A DNA stretch of 64,000 bases from Neoceratodus forsteri (Eukaryota; Chordata; Ceratodontiformes; Ceratodontidae), in NCBI GenBank assembly GCA_016271365.2, contig CM028132.1, positions 1,190,077,001 to 1,190,141,000 on the forward strand. Reading direction: 5' to 3'. The notes beneath the pieces were generated by a model that saw only the letters and a program-made list of their open reading frames with translations, had not been told where the DNA came from and searched no databases. The translations under genes and the position numbers were made by a program. Shown here piece by piece: positions 1-11,243 of the stretch. Position 1 is the first letter of the stretch; each line of letters opens with the position of its first letter.

Positions 1-850
1 GGAAGGGTTTTCTCTCGCCCTGTCCTTTACTGTTAAATAATGTAGGAAAAGTGAATTTTCTTTTGTGGCTTCAATGTTAGGACTTAAAAATATTCACAAA
101 ATTATGGGGTATGGGTTCATGTATAGCATCACAGTTTCCCTAAATGTTCTAATGTTCTAAATTATTTAACTGATTTAAACAGCAGTTGTTGTAACCTGCA
201 TCATCATCCCTGTCTGCTCTCCCTAACAGGTTACTACCATAGTCACTTGAAGGGACTGGCATTAACTTTTGGATTATAATGGCACTATTCTCTTTACCCA
301 TGTTTTCTAATGTTCCGATTACATGATCACCTGTGTGTTTACCATTATTCTTAGATGTGGTGTAGGGTTCTGTATCTTAAATTTGTTGTGGCATGTATGA
401 GTATATAATGTATTTTTGCATTATGTGAAAATGATAAAATATAATTAAAAAATAGCTCCAGTTGTCCCTGGCAGATGAAAGATGGACGGGGTGGGGGTAC
501 GATCATGGTGTATCTGAGAGATGCATCTGTGTCTGGCCCATTCAAATCCAGCCTCAGGTGGGGTCCTCCTCTGAACTAATGTCCAGAAGTGTTTTTAACG
601 CTATTAGATTTTGCTTGCTAGATCCCTTCCTAGTCAATCAACTACATGCAAACAGTCAATTAAGCTTGGAGACACTCTACTCTGCCAAATGCTCCTTGTT
701 AGAATGTTGACTTGCCCATTCTGGGTGACCATGAAGCCATTAGGTATTTTTTTCTGCTTTTTCTTTTAAATCATTTATTTTGTTTTAATAATTGTTCCTT
801 TTTCTCCAGACAGACTGCCCCACTGGTAACCTCACAAACCCGGTGATTCC
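1..850. other. AT-rich DNA, nothing recognised
   Basis: No reading frame with family resemblance, no clear inverted or tandem repeat and no tRNA-like box pair was seen. The composition is AT-rich with short A and T runs, as expected of ordinary intergenic or intronic DNA. Confidence 0.5.
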
Positions 851-1009
851 TTACTTGCCTTGATGGTCTTCTATGACTCATTACACGGAGGGAGTCCATC
901 TAAAGATCTGGTGTGTGGCACAGGCAGTGTCACTGGGTCTGGGAGTTCTGCCTCTGGTAGCCTGACAGCTGCCATTCTTTTCTTTCTGTTGGCTCTTGGC
1001 CCATGTTGC

Positions 1010-1440
1010 CTCTCACCTGTGGTGCCATGTGCACACCTCTGATGGGCTTGTGCAAGCTCACTCCTATTCCCCCCGCTCTTGCCCTTCTGCCTCCCTTGTC
1101 ACCCCACATCAGCCAACCTAGTCATTTGTGGTCCTACAAGCTGCCCCCTGTCTCTTGCACTTCTCTGGCACTAGATGCCTGCTTTTGTTACCATGTGCCA
1201 TCCTCCATGGCTGAAGCACCCTACCTCCTGCTATTTTTGTATTGACATTTTTGTGTAACACTCTACTAGTTATTCTGTATGCCTCACACTGCCTACAGTA
1301 TTGGTTATTTGAGCTCTGTTTATGCCTTATGTTTTGTATTCTGTATTCCCCCTCATTCCCTGGGTTGCACCTGGAAATGTGCCTCATCTCAGTGTTCCTT
1401 TCCCAGTTAACAACTTTTACATAAATAAATACATAAAATG
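1010..1440 (+). mobile_element. L2-like LINE ('L2a') 3' untranslated end
   Basis: The end of this stretch reads CACCTGGAAATG, then CTCAGTGTTCCTTTCCC, then CAACTTTTACATAAATAAA. The same tail recurs near 7,780-7,846 and 10,845-10,898, and in reverse complement near 12,200 and 19,820, so it is a dispersed LINE 3' end. No coding part is visible here, so the copy is 5'-truncated. The upstream limit is uncertain and was set where the pyrimidine-rich text typical of the 3' UTR of the longer copy (10.26-10.9 kb) begins. Confidence 0.6.
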
Positions 1441-1564
1441 TTCACACCTCTGATGGGCTCATGTATGCAGGAAAATCCTCTGCAAGGGAACAAGCGTCCC
1501 CACCCAGTGCAGGAAGTCAATGTGGCAGCAGAGTGCAGTGCCCTCCATCCCTCCTCAGATTGGG

Positions 1565-2040
1565 ATGTACTTTTCCTGAGCCCTGGCCACTCAGGTGTTA
1601 GTAACCTGAGACTACTTCTGTACCCAGGTTGGGACCCAGTGCCATGGGCATCTCTTCCTCAGCCCTGGCCACTCTGGTGTTAGTAATGTAAGTCCACTCC
1701 TGAACCCAGGGTGGGATGCAGTGCCATGGCCATCTCTTCCTCAGCCCTGGCTGCTTTGGTGATAGTAGCCTGAGTCCACTCCTGAACCCAGGTTGGGACC
1801 CAGTGCCATGGGCATCTCTTCCTCAGCCCTGGCAACTCTGGTGTGAGTGACCAGAGTCCACTTCTGAACCCAGGTTGGGACCCCAGTGCTATAGGCATCT
1901 CTTCCACAGTCCTGGCAGCTCTGATGTTAGTGATCTGTGTCTGCTTCCAAACCCAGGTTGGGATGCAGAGCCATAGGCAAAGCTTCCTGATCTGTGGCAG
2001 CTCTGGTGTTAGTGACATGAGTCCAGTTCAAACCCTGTTG
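1565..2040. repeat. 82-bp minisatellite, about 5-6 units
   Basis: The motif CCCAGGTTGGGA and variants recur at 1623, 1705, 1787, 1869 and 1952, a period of 82-83 bp. Each unit also carries a version of GCCATGGGCATCTCTTCC and CTCTGGTGTTAGTGA. Units are diverged and the last ones are the most different. The open frames across it, on both strands, arise because 82-83-bp units shift frame without meeting stops. I see no sign that it is coding. Confidence 0.85.
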
Positions 2041-2049
2041 CTTGTATGG

Positions 2050-4940
2050 TCCACAGAGTGGGTGGGAATTGCTGCTTTTAACTGAAATGGATCACGATTG
2101 CTGTTTAATGTCTACTTTTTCTTGAAATTGCTCACTTACTTGAAAGACATCTGCCAGTTGGGTCATTAATTCTTTGTCACTGCTACCAAGAGTTAAATTG
2201 TTTAACATCATGCCAAAAAGAATCACAAAACTGTAATTCCCACATTTCTTTTTTTATATGTTTTTCTCTGTGCCCTGAGGAGGGGGGTGTAGCTGCATCA
2301 GCAGCATGCTGCAGAATGCATCAGCCCAATGTGCAACTCGAACCTGGGTCCCCCAAATAGAAGCTCTACTTGTGTCCCTGCCAGGCCCTATATCACTTTT
2401 ATTGCACTGAGGTTGAAAAGAGTATGCCCAGTGATGCCCCCTTGGCCCTGAGGTAACATGTAACGTTACTATGCCAGCAACCTGGTTTTGGGAGTGAGCC
2501 TGAGCGCTAGGGAGAAGGACTGGCCAGGTCAGTAAAGGCAAGTTTATTTAATTTATTTAAGTACAGATGATTGCAGTGCTTCCCTAACCAAGGGAGGGTG
2601 GGTGCTATGCCTGCAGCAGCAGCAAACCCTATGGTGGACTGCATGTGGGCCTAACCAGAGTGTGGCACTGCACCATGGGGAAGAAGTTGATAAAGGAAAA
2701 AAACTGAGGGCAGAAACTCCTGGAAGCAATGTGAGTGATAGTTCCCTCCCACCATCACTTTTTGGCCCTGTACCGTAGATTGGTAACTGGGCTGGCATGT
2801 TGTCTCAGTGTGTTGGGGGGGGGATGACACCCAACCCCCTCTGAGTTGTACGGGTCATCCAAGCAGCTTCAGAGAGGGTGTAAAATATAAATTAGAAATA
2901 ACAGTATGACCTTTGACTCTTAACAGCGGGGACCTTTACATTTATAGTAAAAAGGCATCATATTTCTTTTTATGCTGTCACTTATTCTGAAATATTTAAC
3001 TTAGGAACATTTGATGTCACTTTGAGGGTAGCGCTTGCATCAAGCCACACCTATGGAACTACAGCCGTCAGGCGCTAGGACCATATGCCTGAGTTTTGCT
3101 TTGGGATGTCTCTTCTGGGAATACCATGCTTGTTTACTTTTCACTTCAGTTTGTTTACTTACAGTTGAACTGCAAACTGTCAGAATACCCAAGAGAGCAA
3201 TCTGTATAGTTTCAAAAGGTTTTTAAAGCCCACATGTGCTTGGTTAGTCTTTCAGTATCATCAAACTGCATTCAGAATCTTGGCAAATGCATTTTGCAGA
3301 CAATATGTCACACACAGCCGTGTTTACCTCCCATGTCTTCAGTCGGTAGATTTTTTAAAAATTGAGTTTCTTGAAACAAGGCAGGGGGAAGGGCAGTGTT
3401 TGAGGGGGCCAACTGAACCAGTTCAGTTTCTGGCTGACGGGATCTTTACCATTTCTCAAGTTATCATGACATAGCTGCAGTCTCTATATAATTGATAGAC
3501 TGTTCAAATGGATTCAGCCTGCAGAACAGGTCTAGGGATATGACAGGGAGAAATAAGGCTTCTGAATTGAAGTTTTAGATGTTTCTGTGTAAGCCCTTTC
3601 TTATAGTGTTCCCAAGTAAAGGTTCTGCTTTTTGATACAGATTTTTTTTTATAAGTACCAGATAATGTTAAACAGCATACAATTCATCCCCCCCTTCCCT
3701 GGCTTAAATTGGGTCCCTGATAGGGCTACTGCACTGAGAAGCATTCATCAGATTCCTCTGTAGTGGTGTGTAGTGAATGGGAAAGCAGAGGGAATGCAGA
3801 AATCCTGGCTGTAACAAGAATGCACTTCACTACAGCTGTAGAGCATCAAAGAGTAGACTGGAGAGAAAAGCATCAAAAATGAGAAGTTGGGACAAAAAGA
3901 GAAATGGGGGCTGTTAATGCAATGACACGCAGAGTAGCACAGACACGGTGAATTGATTCAGTTTTAAGTATGGATCTGTCCGGTGGAAGAGAAGTTTTTG
4001 GAACCCTCTAGTGTGTGTGGATCATTGTAGCAAGACAATGGGGGAGGCTATTAAAAGTCCCATCACATCCATCAGGAGTACCCACAAAGGGCGGGTTTCA
4101 GTTCTGAATAGAAAGCTCAACTAAAGGACAAAAAGGGGTGGCGATGGATGTCTCTTGGAAGCGCAGGGACCTCGGAGAAAAAGAAAGGAAGCAAAGATGA
4201 ATTACTCTATGTCAAAAATGGAGGCGTTCTTGCCCTGCTTCAGTCAGCTCTTTCATTTCAATAATAAATTTCATATGTACCTTTTGGGAGTGATTGACAA
4301 AGAATTGAGACAGTGTTTTATCTTAGTGTAACCGGACCTTTTTTGTTCAATTATTTAACAATTGTGGCTTGCATAGATGTTAATTATGTAAAAATCTATA
4401 TTGCCATTCCATAACCATCAGGTATGCCAGGCATATAAATGGCTTATGCCTCTCTGTCATATATTTGCTACCTTGTAATATGTATTATTATAATTTTGTG
4501 TCTGGAATAATTTCCCCTTTTTTTGGCAGCCAGAACACCATTCTAAGGGAGATCCCTAGTTCTTTTATAGCCCCAGAACCGCTATTGCCCCATGGTTGAT
4601 AGTATAGGGCATTGCTCCTAGATCGGAAGGGTTTGGGTAAGCTGTACAGTGTTCGAATTACAAGGGAGCTTGCCAGAGCTCAGCTCTGATAGCTCTCAAA
4701 CGAGCCCCTGTAGCTCATGTATAACTGCCATTGACTTCTGATGAGAAAGGGGGCTCTGGCAGAGACCCCATAGGCCACCATAGCTCCCAAAGCCCATCAG
4801 GTGTACTTGCAACACTATTAGGGGGTGTTAACTAAGCAGCATGCACAGGGCCTTCTCCTGGAAAGAAGACACACTGGGCAGGATTTACAGTGGTTCTGAC
4901 ACAGGTGTAGGACCCAGTTTTGGTGTGTGCTTGTGGCAGG
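2050..4940. other. Unassigned non-coding DNA
   Basis: About 2.9 kb with no recognisable protein family, RNA gene or clean repeat. It contains a GC-richer patch at 2,270-2,850 and short T or G runs near 2,815 and 3,645. Reading frames are short, shift strand frequently and look like chance. Confidence 0.45.
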
Positions 4941-4943
4941 ATA

Positions 4944-4990
4944 AATGTGGCAAAACATTTGAATGCTGTTTTCAAATGTTTTGCCACATT
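4944..4990. repeat. Perfect 20-bp hairpin, 7-nt loop
   Basis: The left arm AATGTGGCAAAACATTTGAA (4944-4963) is followed by a 7-base loop, and the right arm at 4971-4990 is its exact reverse complement (20 of 20). No terminator or RNA-gene context is visible. It may be the centre of an old palindromic MITE, but I could not extend the symmetry outward. Confidence 0.8.
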
Positions 4991-5440
4991 GCTGGCACCT
5001 GATGCAGCTTTACATGAAAATAATTGGTGCATGTGGCAGATAGTGACACATGCATCTTTATAAGGCACCTGTTTCACTGCTGCTCATGGCAGGTGCACAT
5101 GCTATTGAGACCACCTACCAAGTGGCCTAAGATAGCAGCACGAACAAACACAATGCAACACAAATAAATCCTTGATGTGCAACAGAAAATCAAGCCCATT
5201 CTCGCCACAGTGGGGCCATCCTCTTCCTGGTCAGGGGTTGTTTTTAAGACTTTAATCTCTGCACAGCTGCACAGTGCATTGCCACCCAGTGACTGGAGCC
5301 ACCCCAACTAGTATTCTTTCTGCTTTCATTCTCATCTGTAATGAGATTTTCCTGTTTACAGCAGAAATATTTACTGTAGGCATGAGTAAAACTGAATCCC
5401 ACAATTGTCCCCGTAAATCTGAATTTCAGTACATTCCGTT
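4991..5440. other. Unassigned DNA upstream of LINE A
   Basis: I see no clear family resemblance. The 5' limit of LINE A could lie in here, because its first recognisable residues appear only around 5,455. Confidence 0.4.
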
Positions 5441-5454
5441 ACAGATTGGGATAC

Positions 5455-6214
5455 GTTTAAAGACTGGAGGAACAAATACACTAAAGCAATAAGGCCTGCA
5501 AAGGCAAAATGCTATAAATCCAAAACTGTAAATGACACAAAATACTGGAATCCGATTAAAAAAAAAAAAAAACGTGCAAAATCCCATGACATCAAAATCA
5601 GAGGCTGGTTTAATTGTAAATGGTAGTTTGAGCTATGTCCCTGAGAGGGTTTCTGAAAATTTAAACAACTACTTTAATGTGCCCTATCTCAACTTAGGAA
5701 CTTCCCCTACTGACAGTGTATGACACAAGGACATTTTATCCAGACCAGGGGTCTTAAATTGTGCAGACAGGTGATAGATGGCGTCCCAAATGGTGCTGTT
5801 ATTTTGATTCTGAATGATAAAGGGTGCATGAAGTGATTTAGGATTTTAAAATGTCTGAAAACAAATAAAGCAAAAGAGCTTGAGAAGATAGAAGCTGAAT
5901 TCTTAAAATTTGGAACCAATGAAATTGCCCCTATCTTGACCTATTTATTTTTCAACTGGAGCCTGCAAGGAGGTGCCTATACTGAACCCTAGAAAATTAT
6001 TAAAATTGTTCCGATTTGTAAAGGAGGGGAGGCCTCTGACTCCTCAAATTTCTACCCTATCACTGTACTGCCAATAATATCCAAAGTATTTGATAGTTTG
6101 GTGCACCAGAAACTGTACATTTATTTGGAAAATCATGACATCCCATCACCCTGTCAGTATGGATTCTGAAAGGGAAGATCTATGGGCACTGCTCTTGTTG
6201 GCATTAGTAACTTA
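5455..6214 (+). pseudogene. LINE A (CR1/L2 group) reverse transcriptase, N-terminal part
   Basis: Decayed + strand frames read as the linker and first RT blocks of a CR1/L2-group LINE. A stretch near 5,460-5,560 resembles the WRNKYTKAIR... linker. Residues equivalent to the K-x-GG-x-x-x-D...NFYPI block (usually NYRPIS) lie near 6,020-6,060, followed by a QYGFKGRS-like block near 6,150-6,180. Several stops and shifts show it is dead. The element continues after the MITE at 6215-6596. The exact clade within the CR1 group cannot be named by eye. Confidence 0.7.
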
Positions 6215-6596
6215 AGGCCCCTTTACATGCTGTGGTCTGTATCAGAATGACTGCTACAGACACAATGTAATGTTCCGTGTGCCGCTTTCATCTTTTCTCT
6301 GTACACAAACAGCACGTTTCGGTGTGTGTGCCCTTTCTGCCTTTACTGAAGCGTACCAGCAAAGCAACAGCACATGTATTTCAACAGGATTGGCACCGCA
6401 ATGACAGCCACAGCATGTGTACATGCCAAGTGAAAACGCAACAGAAGCCGGCCAACCTAGGAAAACAGGGAACGCGTTTTAGGGAAGCACTCACTTTGGT
6501 TGCAGCATGGAATGCCTGTTCACGGTAAAACAGGTTAACATTACAGTATGTCTGCATCAGTCATTCTGATACAGACCACTGCGTGTAAAGGGGTCT
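6215..6596. mobile_element. Harbinger-like MITE with ~38-bp terminal inverted repeats
   Basis: The left end is AGGCCCCTTTACATGCTG and the right end, reverse-complemented, is AGACCCCTTTACACGCAG. The match continues through GTGGTCTGTATCAGAATGACT-type sequence for about 38 bp. Both ends are flanked by TTA (6212-6214 and 6597-6599), the usual 3-bp TWA target duplication of PIF/Harbinger elements. At 382 bp it has no coding capacity, so it would depend on a transposase in trans. It splits the LINE A RT: the reading resumes after the right TTA. The superfamily is inferred from the 3-bp duplication only. Confidence 0.8.
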
Positions 6597-6599
6597 TTA

Positions 6600-6830
6600 G
6601 TACCCAAGACTTTGGAAGCAGAGCAGCTCATGGGGACAGTGTTTTTGACCTGTTAACTACTCTGTCCTCTTAAAAAAAATCGCCACAGAAGGAGTCCACT
6701 GGGAACGTTAAAGTGGTTCTACTGCTATTTAACCAACAGAAGGCAATATGTTGCACAGGGAGTCATCATATTTTAATCTCTTCCACAAAATGCTCCAGAG
6801 ACCTCAACATGCACTGTGCACTTTTGCCTT
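6600..6830 (+). pseudogene. LINE A reverse transcriptase, middle part
   Basis: The reading resumes after the MITE with a block equivalent to K-W-F-x-x-Y-L-T-N-R-x-Q-Y-V (near 6,710-6,760), the conserved RT segment that precedes G-V-P-Q-G in CR1-group LINEs. It then decays around 6,830. The catalytic Y-A-D-D segment that should follow is absent from this interval. Confidence 0.65.
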
Positions 6831-6905
6831 TACCCATGTTTGTTCACCTTTTTCATGGCTGAATGAATACTGTTACAGTATTATCAATTGAGTTCGGTTG
6901 TATTA

Positions 6906-6965
6906 GTTTATCAGGTAAGTACGCTAGACCAAAAGGTCTGTTCACAGGCATGACCCAGGTATTTC
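6906..6965 (-). mobile_element. Short fragment of the SINE/L2a 3' tail
   Basis: CAGGTAAGTACGC, AAAAGGTCTGTTC and AGGCATGACCCAGG resemble, in the same order, the reverse complement of the shared SINE/L2a tail seen at 18,565-18,615. Only about 60 bp is recognisable. Confidence 0.45.
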
Positions 6966-7655
6966 ATAAAACACAATTTATCCACTATTGTTTATCAAAT
7001 CATGCATCATTTGCAAAAAAAACCTAGAGAAGAATATACTGTAGAACTATAAATGACCGCGTAAACTGTTAACTGCGGTCTGACTTTTCCCTTCCTCACC
7101 ATACCAAATTACAGTCACACTCTACCTTCACGGAACCTGGACGAAAACCAAAAGGCAGCAGGATCCAGGTAGAAACCTTTCTCCTCTAAAGGCCTGATAC
7201 CTGTGCCCATCTTCACAAAAAAAAACACTATGTTTACACAAACAGCAAGACAATGCCAAAGTCCAGCTACCTGAGGCCAAGCTGACGCAGCAGCAGTGCT
7301 GTAATTCCTCTCCAGGGACAAGTACCAGAACAGGAACACCTGTTCTATCCAGTGAAACTCTACCTCATTTACCGTTATAGAATTCAAGTTCAGAGGTGAG
7401 CCAGAATGTGGCATGAGAACTCCACACTGCATGGACTTGCAGGAGGTAGAACATGAACAGAATCAAAATCAGAAGCTGCCATGTCGTTCCTCACTTTCGG
7501 GTGGTTGGTCACCAAGCAACATACAGTACCACGTGGCACAGATGTATGAATGAAAGAAATAAACACTGTAAAACTAGTATCGCACCTTAAAGGTACTGCG
7601 CAATCCTTGTGATTATTTTGTTACAGTGAATATTTCTAGTTCTACAGTACTAAAA
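6966..7655. other. Unassigned insert within LINE A
   Basis: This interval sits where the LINE A catalytic segment should be, so it probably entered by insertion, with loss of the Y-A-D-D region. Apart from a small L2a-tail fragment before it and an L2a 3' end after it, I recognise nothing here. A 105-residue minus-strand frame at 7,115-7,432 has no family resemblance. Confidence 0.4.
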
Positions 7656-7659
7656 AGCC

Positions 7660-7848
7660 AGCTACATTATGCATATCATTTACTGCTGCCTCTGTATTTT
7701 TGACCGTATCAGCATTTTGTAATATAAGTTGCATCTATATGTTTGGTAATTTTGTTCCTCCTACATTCCCTCCCCCACATCACACCTGGAAATGAGTCTC
7801 GGATCAGTGTGCCTTTCCTGGTTACCAACTTTTACATAAACCAATGCA
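7660..7848 (+). mobile_element. L2a LINE 3' end, 5'-truncated
   Basis: ACACCTGGAAATGAGTCTCG and CAGTGTGCCTTTCCTGG, followed by ACCAACTTTTACATAAA, reproduce the L2a tail found at 1,375-1,438 and 10,845-10,898. LINE A reading resumes immediately afterwards (about 7,855), which marks this as the right edge of an insertion. Confidence 0.65.
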
Positions 7849-7854
7849 TTTTTT

Positions 7855-8484
7855 GGCAAAACTGCAAGCTGATTTTCTGACTGTGAAAGAGTGCTTCACC
7901 AAGTCTGAGTTACTAATGAATCAGAAAAAGATGCAGTACCTACAGTTTTGAAATTTGTCAAAGACAGGGTCAAGAGTATGTCCAGGAACATCTCTGAAAT
8001 TAAAAAAAATGGGCAACCAGTAGTGAATACCACCTTGTACAAGTACTTAAGAGTGATAATCAACCACAAAGTGACATACACAGACCACATAAATTCCACT
8101 ATCGAAAAAAACAAAAACTAGGGGCTCTTAGAATAATTTCTCATTGTCTGAAAAAATCTTCTACAACCAAACTTGCACAACTACTGCTCCCTGTTCTTAA
8201 GTACTGAAATCTGGTACATAGAAATCCCACCCAAACTGCTCTTCCAAAAATTGATAAACTTTATAACAAAATAGCCCGATTTTTAATTACGATACACACT
8301 ATTGTTTAATGTTTGAGTAGCTGGGATGGCAGTTGTCTGGGTTTATTAGATGCTAAACAGGATCCTGAGCAACCTATGAAACAATATCATAAGTTTGACG
8401 ACTGTGAAAATTATTGGTACCTCCTAAGAAACACTGCTAACAAAGGTCTAACCTATCCAAGCACCAAGACCAGAACCAGATTTG
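7855..8484 (+). pseudogene. LINE A reverse transcriptase, thumb and C-terminal region
   Basis: Frames here match the part of a CR1-group LINE after the catalytic motif: an L-Q-x-D-F...L-L-M-N-Q-K-K block (near 7,865-7,940), then Y-K-Y-L-R-V-I-I-N-H-K, equivalent to the usual FKYLGVxID (near 8,040-8,075), and a downstream L-L-x-P-V-L-K-Y segment (near 8,190). It is broken off at 8484 by the L2a insertion and continues at 10,899. Stops are present, so it is inactive. Confidence 0.7.
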
Positions 8485-10898
8485 TCATCTGTCCATCTGT
8501 CAGCTCCTGCCGTAGCCTCCCCCACTACTCACCTCCTAAATCTCCTCTTCATCCTTTTCACTGTCCCTCAGTCTTGGGAGATTGCCAAGGTCCTCCCCTC
8601 CACAAAGAGGGTGGTCCCTCTACTCCTGGCAGCCTCCACTCTATTTCCCTCCTCCCTTCTTTTGCAAAGCTGCAGGAGAAACTAGTCTACTCATGGCGTG
8701 AAGACTTCCTCCACTCCTCTAGCTCTCTCTCCCCCATACAGTCTGGCTTTATGAATTATCATTCCACCATTTCTTCCCTACTTAGGGTCACTAACTCAGT
8801 CTATCCTTTCAGTGGTGGATCAGAGGAATGGCACAGTGGCCATTTTTTTTTTTTTTGCAATGAATTCAACTTTATTTTACAATAACCAATAAACAATACA
8901 ACTATAACCAGCAAACAGTGAACACGTAACAATAACAGGGAAAAAGGCAAAGAACAACAGACAGTACAGGATTACAGCTGTGTAAAACTGATAACCACAA
9001 ACCATACTAAATAACATACCTATAAAATCCTCCCCAAAGGAAACTTTTAGGTGGACATGCAGATTTACTCAATACAGTACTGTTTGAGTATGGCATTGAT
9101 AAGGATCAATATTCCTATAGAAAGCTAACATGAAAAGAAGTAACATAAATATGTTGGACAGCCCAAGTAGAGGGAACAAAGATAATGAAATAAAAGGGGG
9201 AAAGAAGACTGAAGAACATATATCACTATCAATGCTACTGATTTATAAGTAATAAAGAATGGAAGCTCTCCTATTGAGATTTATATTTCGGTAATATACG
9301 AAATAAACAAGCAACAGACCTTTCAGCATTCAATGCTAATAACATTTCTCTGACCCATTTAAGTCTAGTGAGAGGGGATGCTTCCTTCCAGCGGTGAAGA
9401 ATAAGCAACTTAGCCACTGCAGAAATCAAAGCCATGTACACTTTCTTGGGTCTTCAAAGAGGTGGTCCATAATCCCCTAAAATACAAATTTCAGGGGTAT
9501 AATACTCAGTAACGCCTAAAAGGAGGTCTAAACCATTCTGAATAGAATCTCAGAACTGGCATATCCTAGGACATTGCAAAACCACAGTGGCCATTTTTAT
9601 TAATCTGACCAAAGCCTTTGATTCAGTGTCCCACTCACTTCTCCTGGATAAGCTAAAGTCTGCCAGTCTCTCAGCACCGCTGTTGACTGGTTCTGTTCCT
9701 ACCTTTCGGACCATCAGCAGTTGGTACAGGTAGGAGGCGCCATCTCTCCACCACTCCCTATCCAGGCCGGGGTCCCACAGGGTTCCATTCCTCTTCTTCA
9801 TCTTCCTAAACAACCTTCCCTCCACCTGGGTCTAATCACATATTTACATGTATGCAGGTGACACAGTCCTCTACACCTCCGGTTCCTCAACTGCATTTCT
9901 GGAAATCTTGCTTCAGCAAGACTTTCACAATGTCCTGTGCTGGTTCCAGTCCAATCAACTTTGGGTCATCACAAAAAAAGTGTCCATAAACTTTGGTACC
10001 AGCCAGAAGCTGGCCTGGCTCACCCCCCCCCCCCATCTTCTCCATGCTGGGTGGCACACCGCTTGAAGTAGTCCACACTTTTAAGTACCTCAGTGTGTGG
10101 TTAGATTGCAGGCTTGACTTCTGTTCCCACATTGATGCCATCCATGACAAATTCTGCTCTAAACTTGGTGCTCCGTAATGCAATAAGGACTGCCTTTCTA
10201 CCCAGGTTCAGCGGGAACTGGTCACTAAAACATTCTCCCAGTTTTCGACTAAGCAGATGTGGTTTATGGCATCGCCCCCTCTAGTTCCCTTGCCAGATTG
10301 GACGCCCCCTGCAATGCCTACTGCCACTTTACTACCAACTCACCCTCTCATACTCACCACTGCTTCCTTTACTCCTCCGTATCCATCATTCATCTCCCCT
10401 CATGTTGCCAGTCCCACTGTGTTTTCCTCATCTGGTTTGGGTCCCTCCCATCAGACCTGTCCCATCTCCTTCCCCCATCCCCTCCTCCTACTTCCTGTGC
10501 TCAGTAGACCCATGCACATTCTTCTTTACCCACCTATACCCCTCAGCTTTGAAATCTTATTTCTCCTACTGCCTGCCTCCCCTTCCTCTGGAACCTAACT
10601 CCTACTTTCAGCATCAGCTCAGCCTCCCTAACTCTGGCACTGTGCACTCTAAGTTTGCCCAATTTGCACAGATGATTTATATGCTACCGCATTTGTCCTG
10701 CATATGCAGTGGTTTGCCATTTTGTCTGTACTGCGCTCATCTTATGTTCTGCAGGTGATCCTCAGTGTAACCACATCACCTGACTGGCTGTATTTTGCTT
10801 GTAATTTTTCTTCTCCATTTCCTCTTTCCTCTGGGACGCACCTGGAAGTGAGCCTTGGCTCAATGTGCCTCTCCCAGTTACCAGTTTTCAATACATAA
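8485..10898 (+). mobile_element. L2a LINE, partial copy inserted in LINE A
   Basis: The 5-bp sequence ATTTG flanks both sides (8480-8484 and 10,899-10,903), and the LINE A frame is continuous when the insert is ignored. The copy starts within the RT N-terminal region (WEIAKVLP..., about 8,578), passes L-T-K-A-F-D-S-V (about 9,605-9,630) and a decayed catalytic block Y-A-G-D-T-V-L-Y (usual YADDTVLY, about 9,850), and ends with a long pyrimidine-rich 3' UTR and the L2a tail. Frameshifts are numerous. An L1 fragment interrupts it at 8848-9582. L2 placement rests on RT residue pattern and tail type, not on a search. Confidence 0.75.
8848..9582 (-). mobile_element. 5'-truncated L1 inserted in L2a
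   Basis: The insert begins with a T run (8848-8856), the poly(A) tail of a minus-strand element. A 16-bp perfect duplication CACAGTGGCCATTTTT lies at 8832-8847 and 9583-9598. Near 9,580-9,300 the minus strand reads as the C-terminal end of L1 ORF2 (CPRICQFW..., then a KLLILHRWK-like segment), comparable to the W-S-C-P-K-I-S-Q-Y-W segment of the larger L1 at 22.6 kb. The poly(A), long duplication and 5' truncation are standard target-primed insertion marks. It is the youngest layer in this stack. Confidence 0.85.
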
Positions 10899-11172
10899 AT
10901 TTGGAGCGTTACCCTACAAGTTTTTTTTTGCAGCAAAAGCCTGGAATCTCATTCCAACAGAGATCAGAGCAAGACGTTCAGTTTAGGTATTTCAAACAGC
11001 ACTTTGTAAATTATTAATTGATACTTGTATCTGCAAAGAGTAAGAGTTTTACTGTAATTTAAAACAATGTATTATGTTATATATTGGTCCTTGTATCTTT
11101 TTAATTTCATGTGTATGATACTGTTTCATAGATTTTCTTACCCTATTCATATGTACCTGGGTAGAAGTAACG

Positions 11173-11214
<42 letters not shown>

Positions 11215-11243
11215 TGGTGGTGGTGGTGGTGGTGGTGGTGGTG
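10899..11243 (+). pseudogene. LINE A C-terminus and (GAT)n/(GGT)n tail
   Basis: Just after the L2a insert the frame reads A-A-K-A-W-N-L-I-P-T-E-I-R, the W-N-x-L-P-x-x-I-R signature that ends CR1/L2-group proteins, in the frame left open at 8484. Roughly 200 bp of 3' UTR follow, then (GAT)n at 11,176-11,211 and (GGT)n to 11,243. A short-period microsatellite is the usual 3' terminus in this LINE group, so the microsatellite is best read as the element's own tail. Confidence 0.7.
11176..11243. repeat. (GAT)n-(GGT)n microsatellite
   Basis: About 12 GAT units are followed by about 10 GGT units. The position directly after a LINE C-terminus and short 3' UTR suggests it grew from the LINE tail. 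Confidence 0.9.

Noticed and set aside
2254..2545. Possible tRNA-derived SINE on the minus strand
   Set aside because: A B-box-like GGTTCGAGTTG is present, but no A box at proper spacing, no tail and no second copy in the window.
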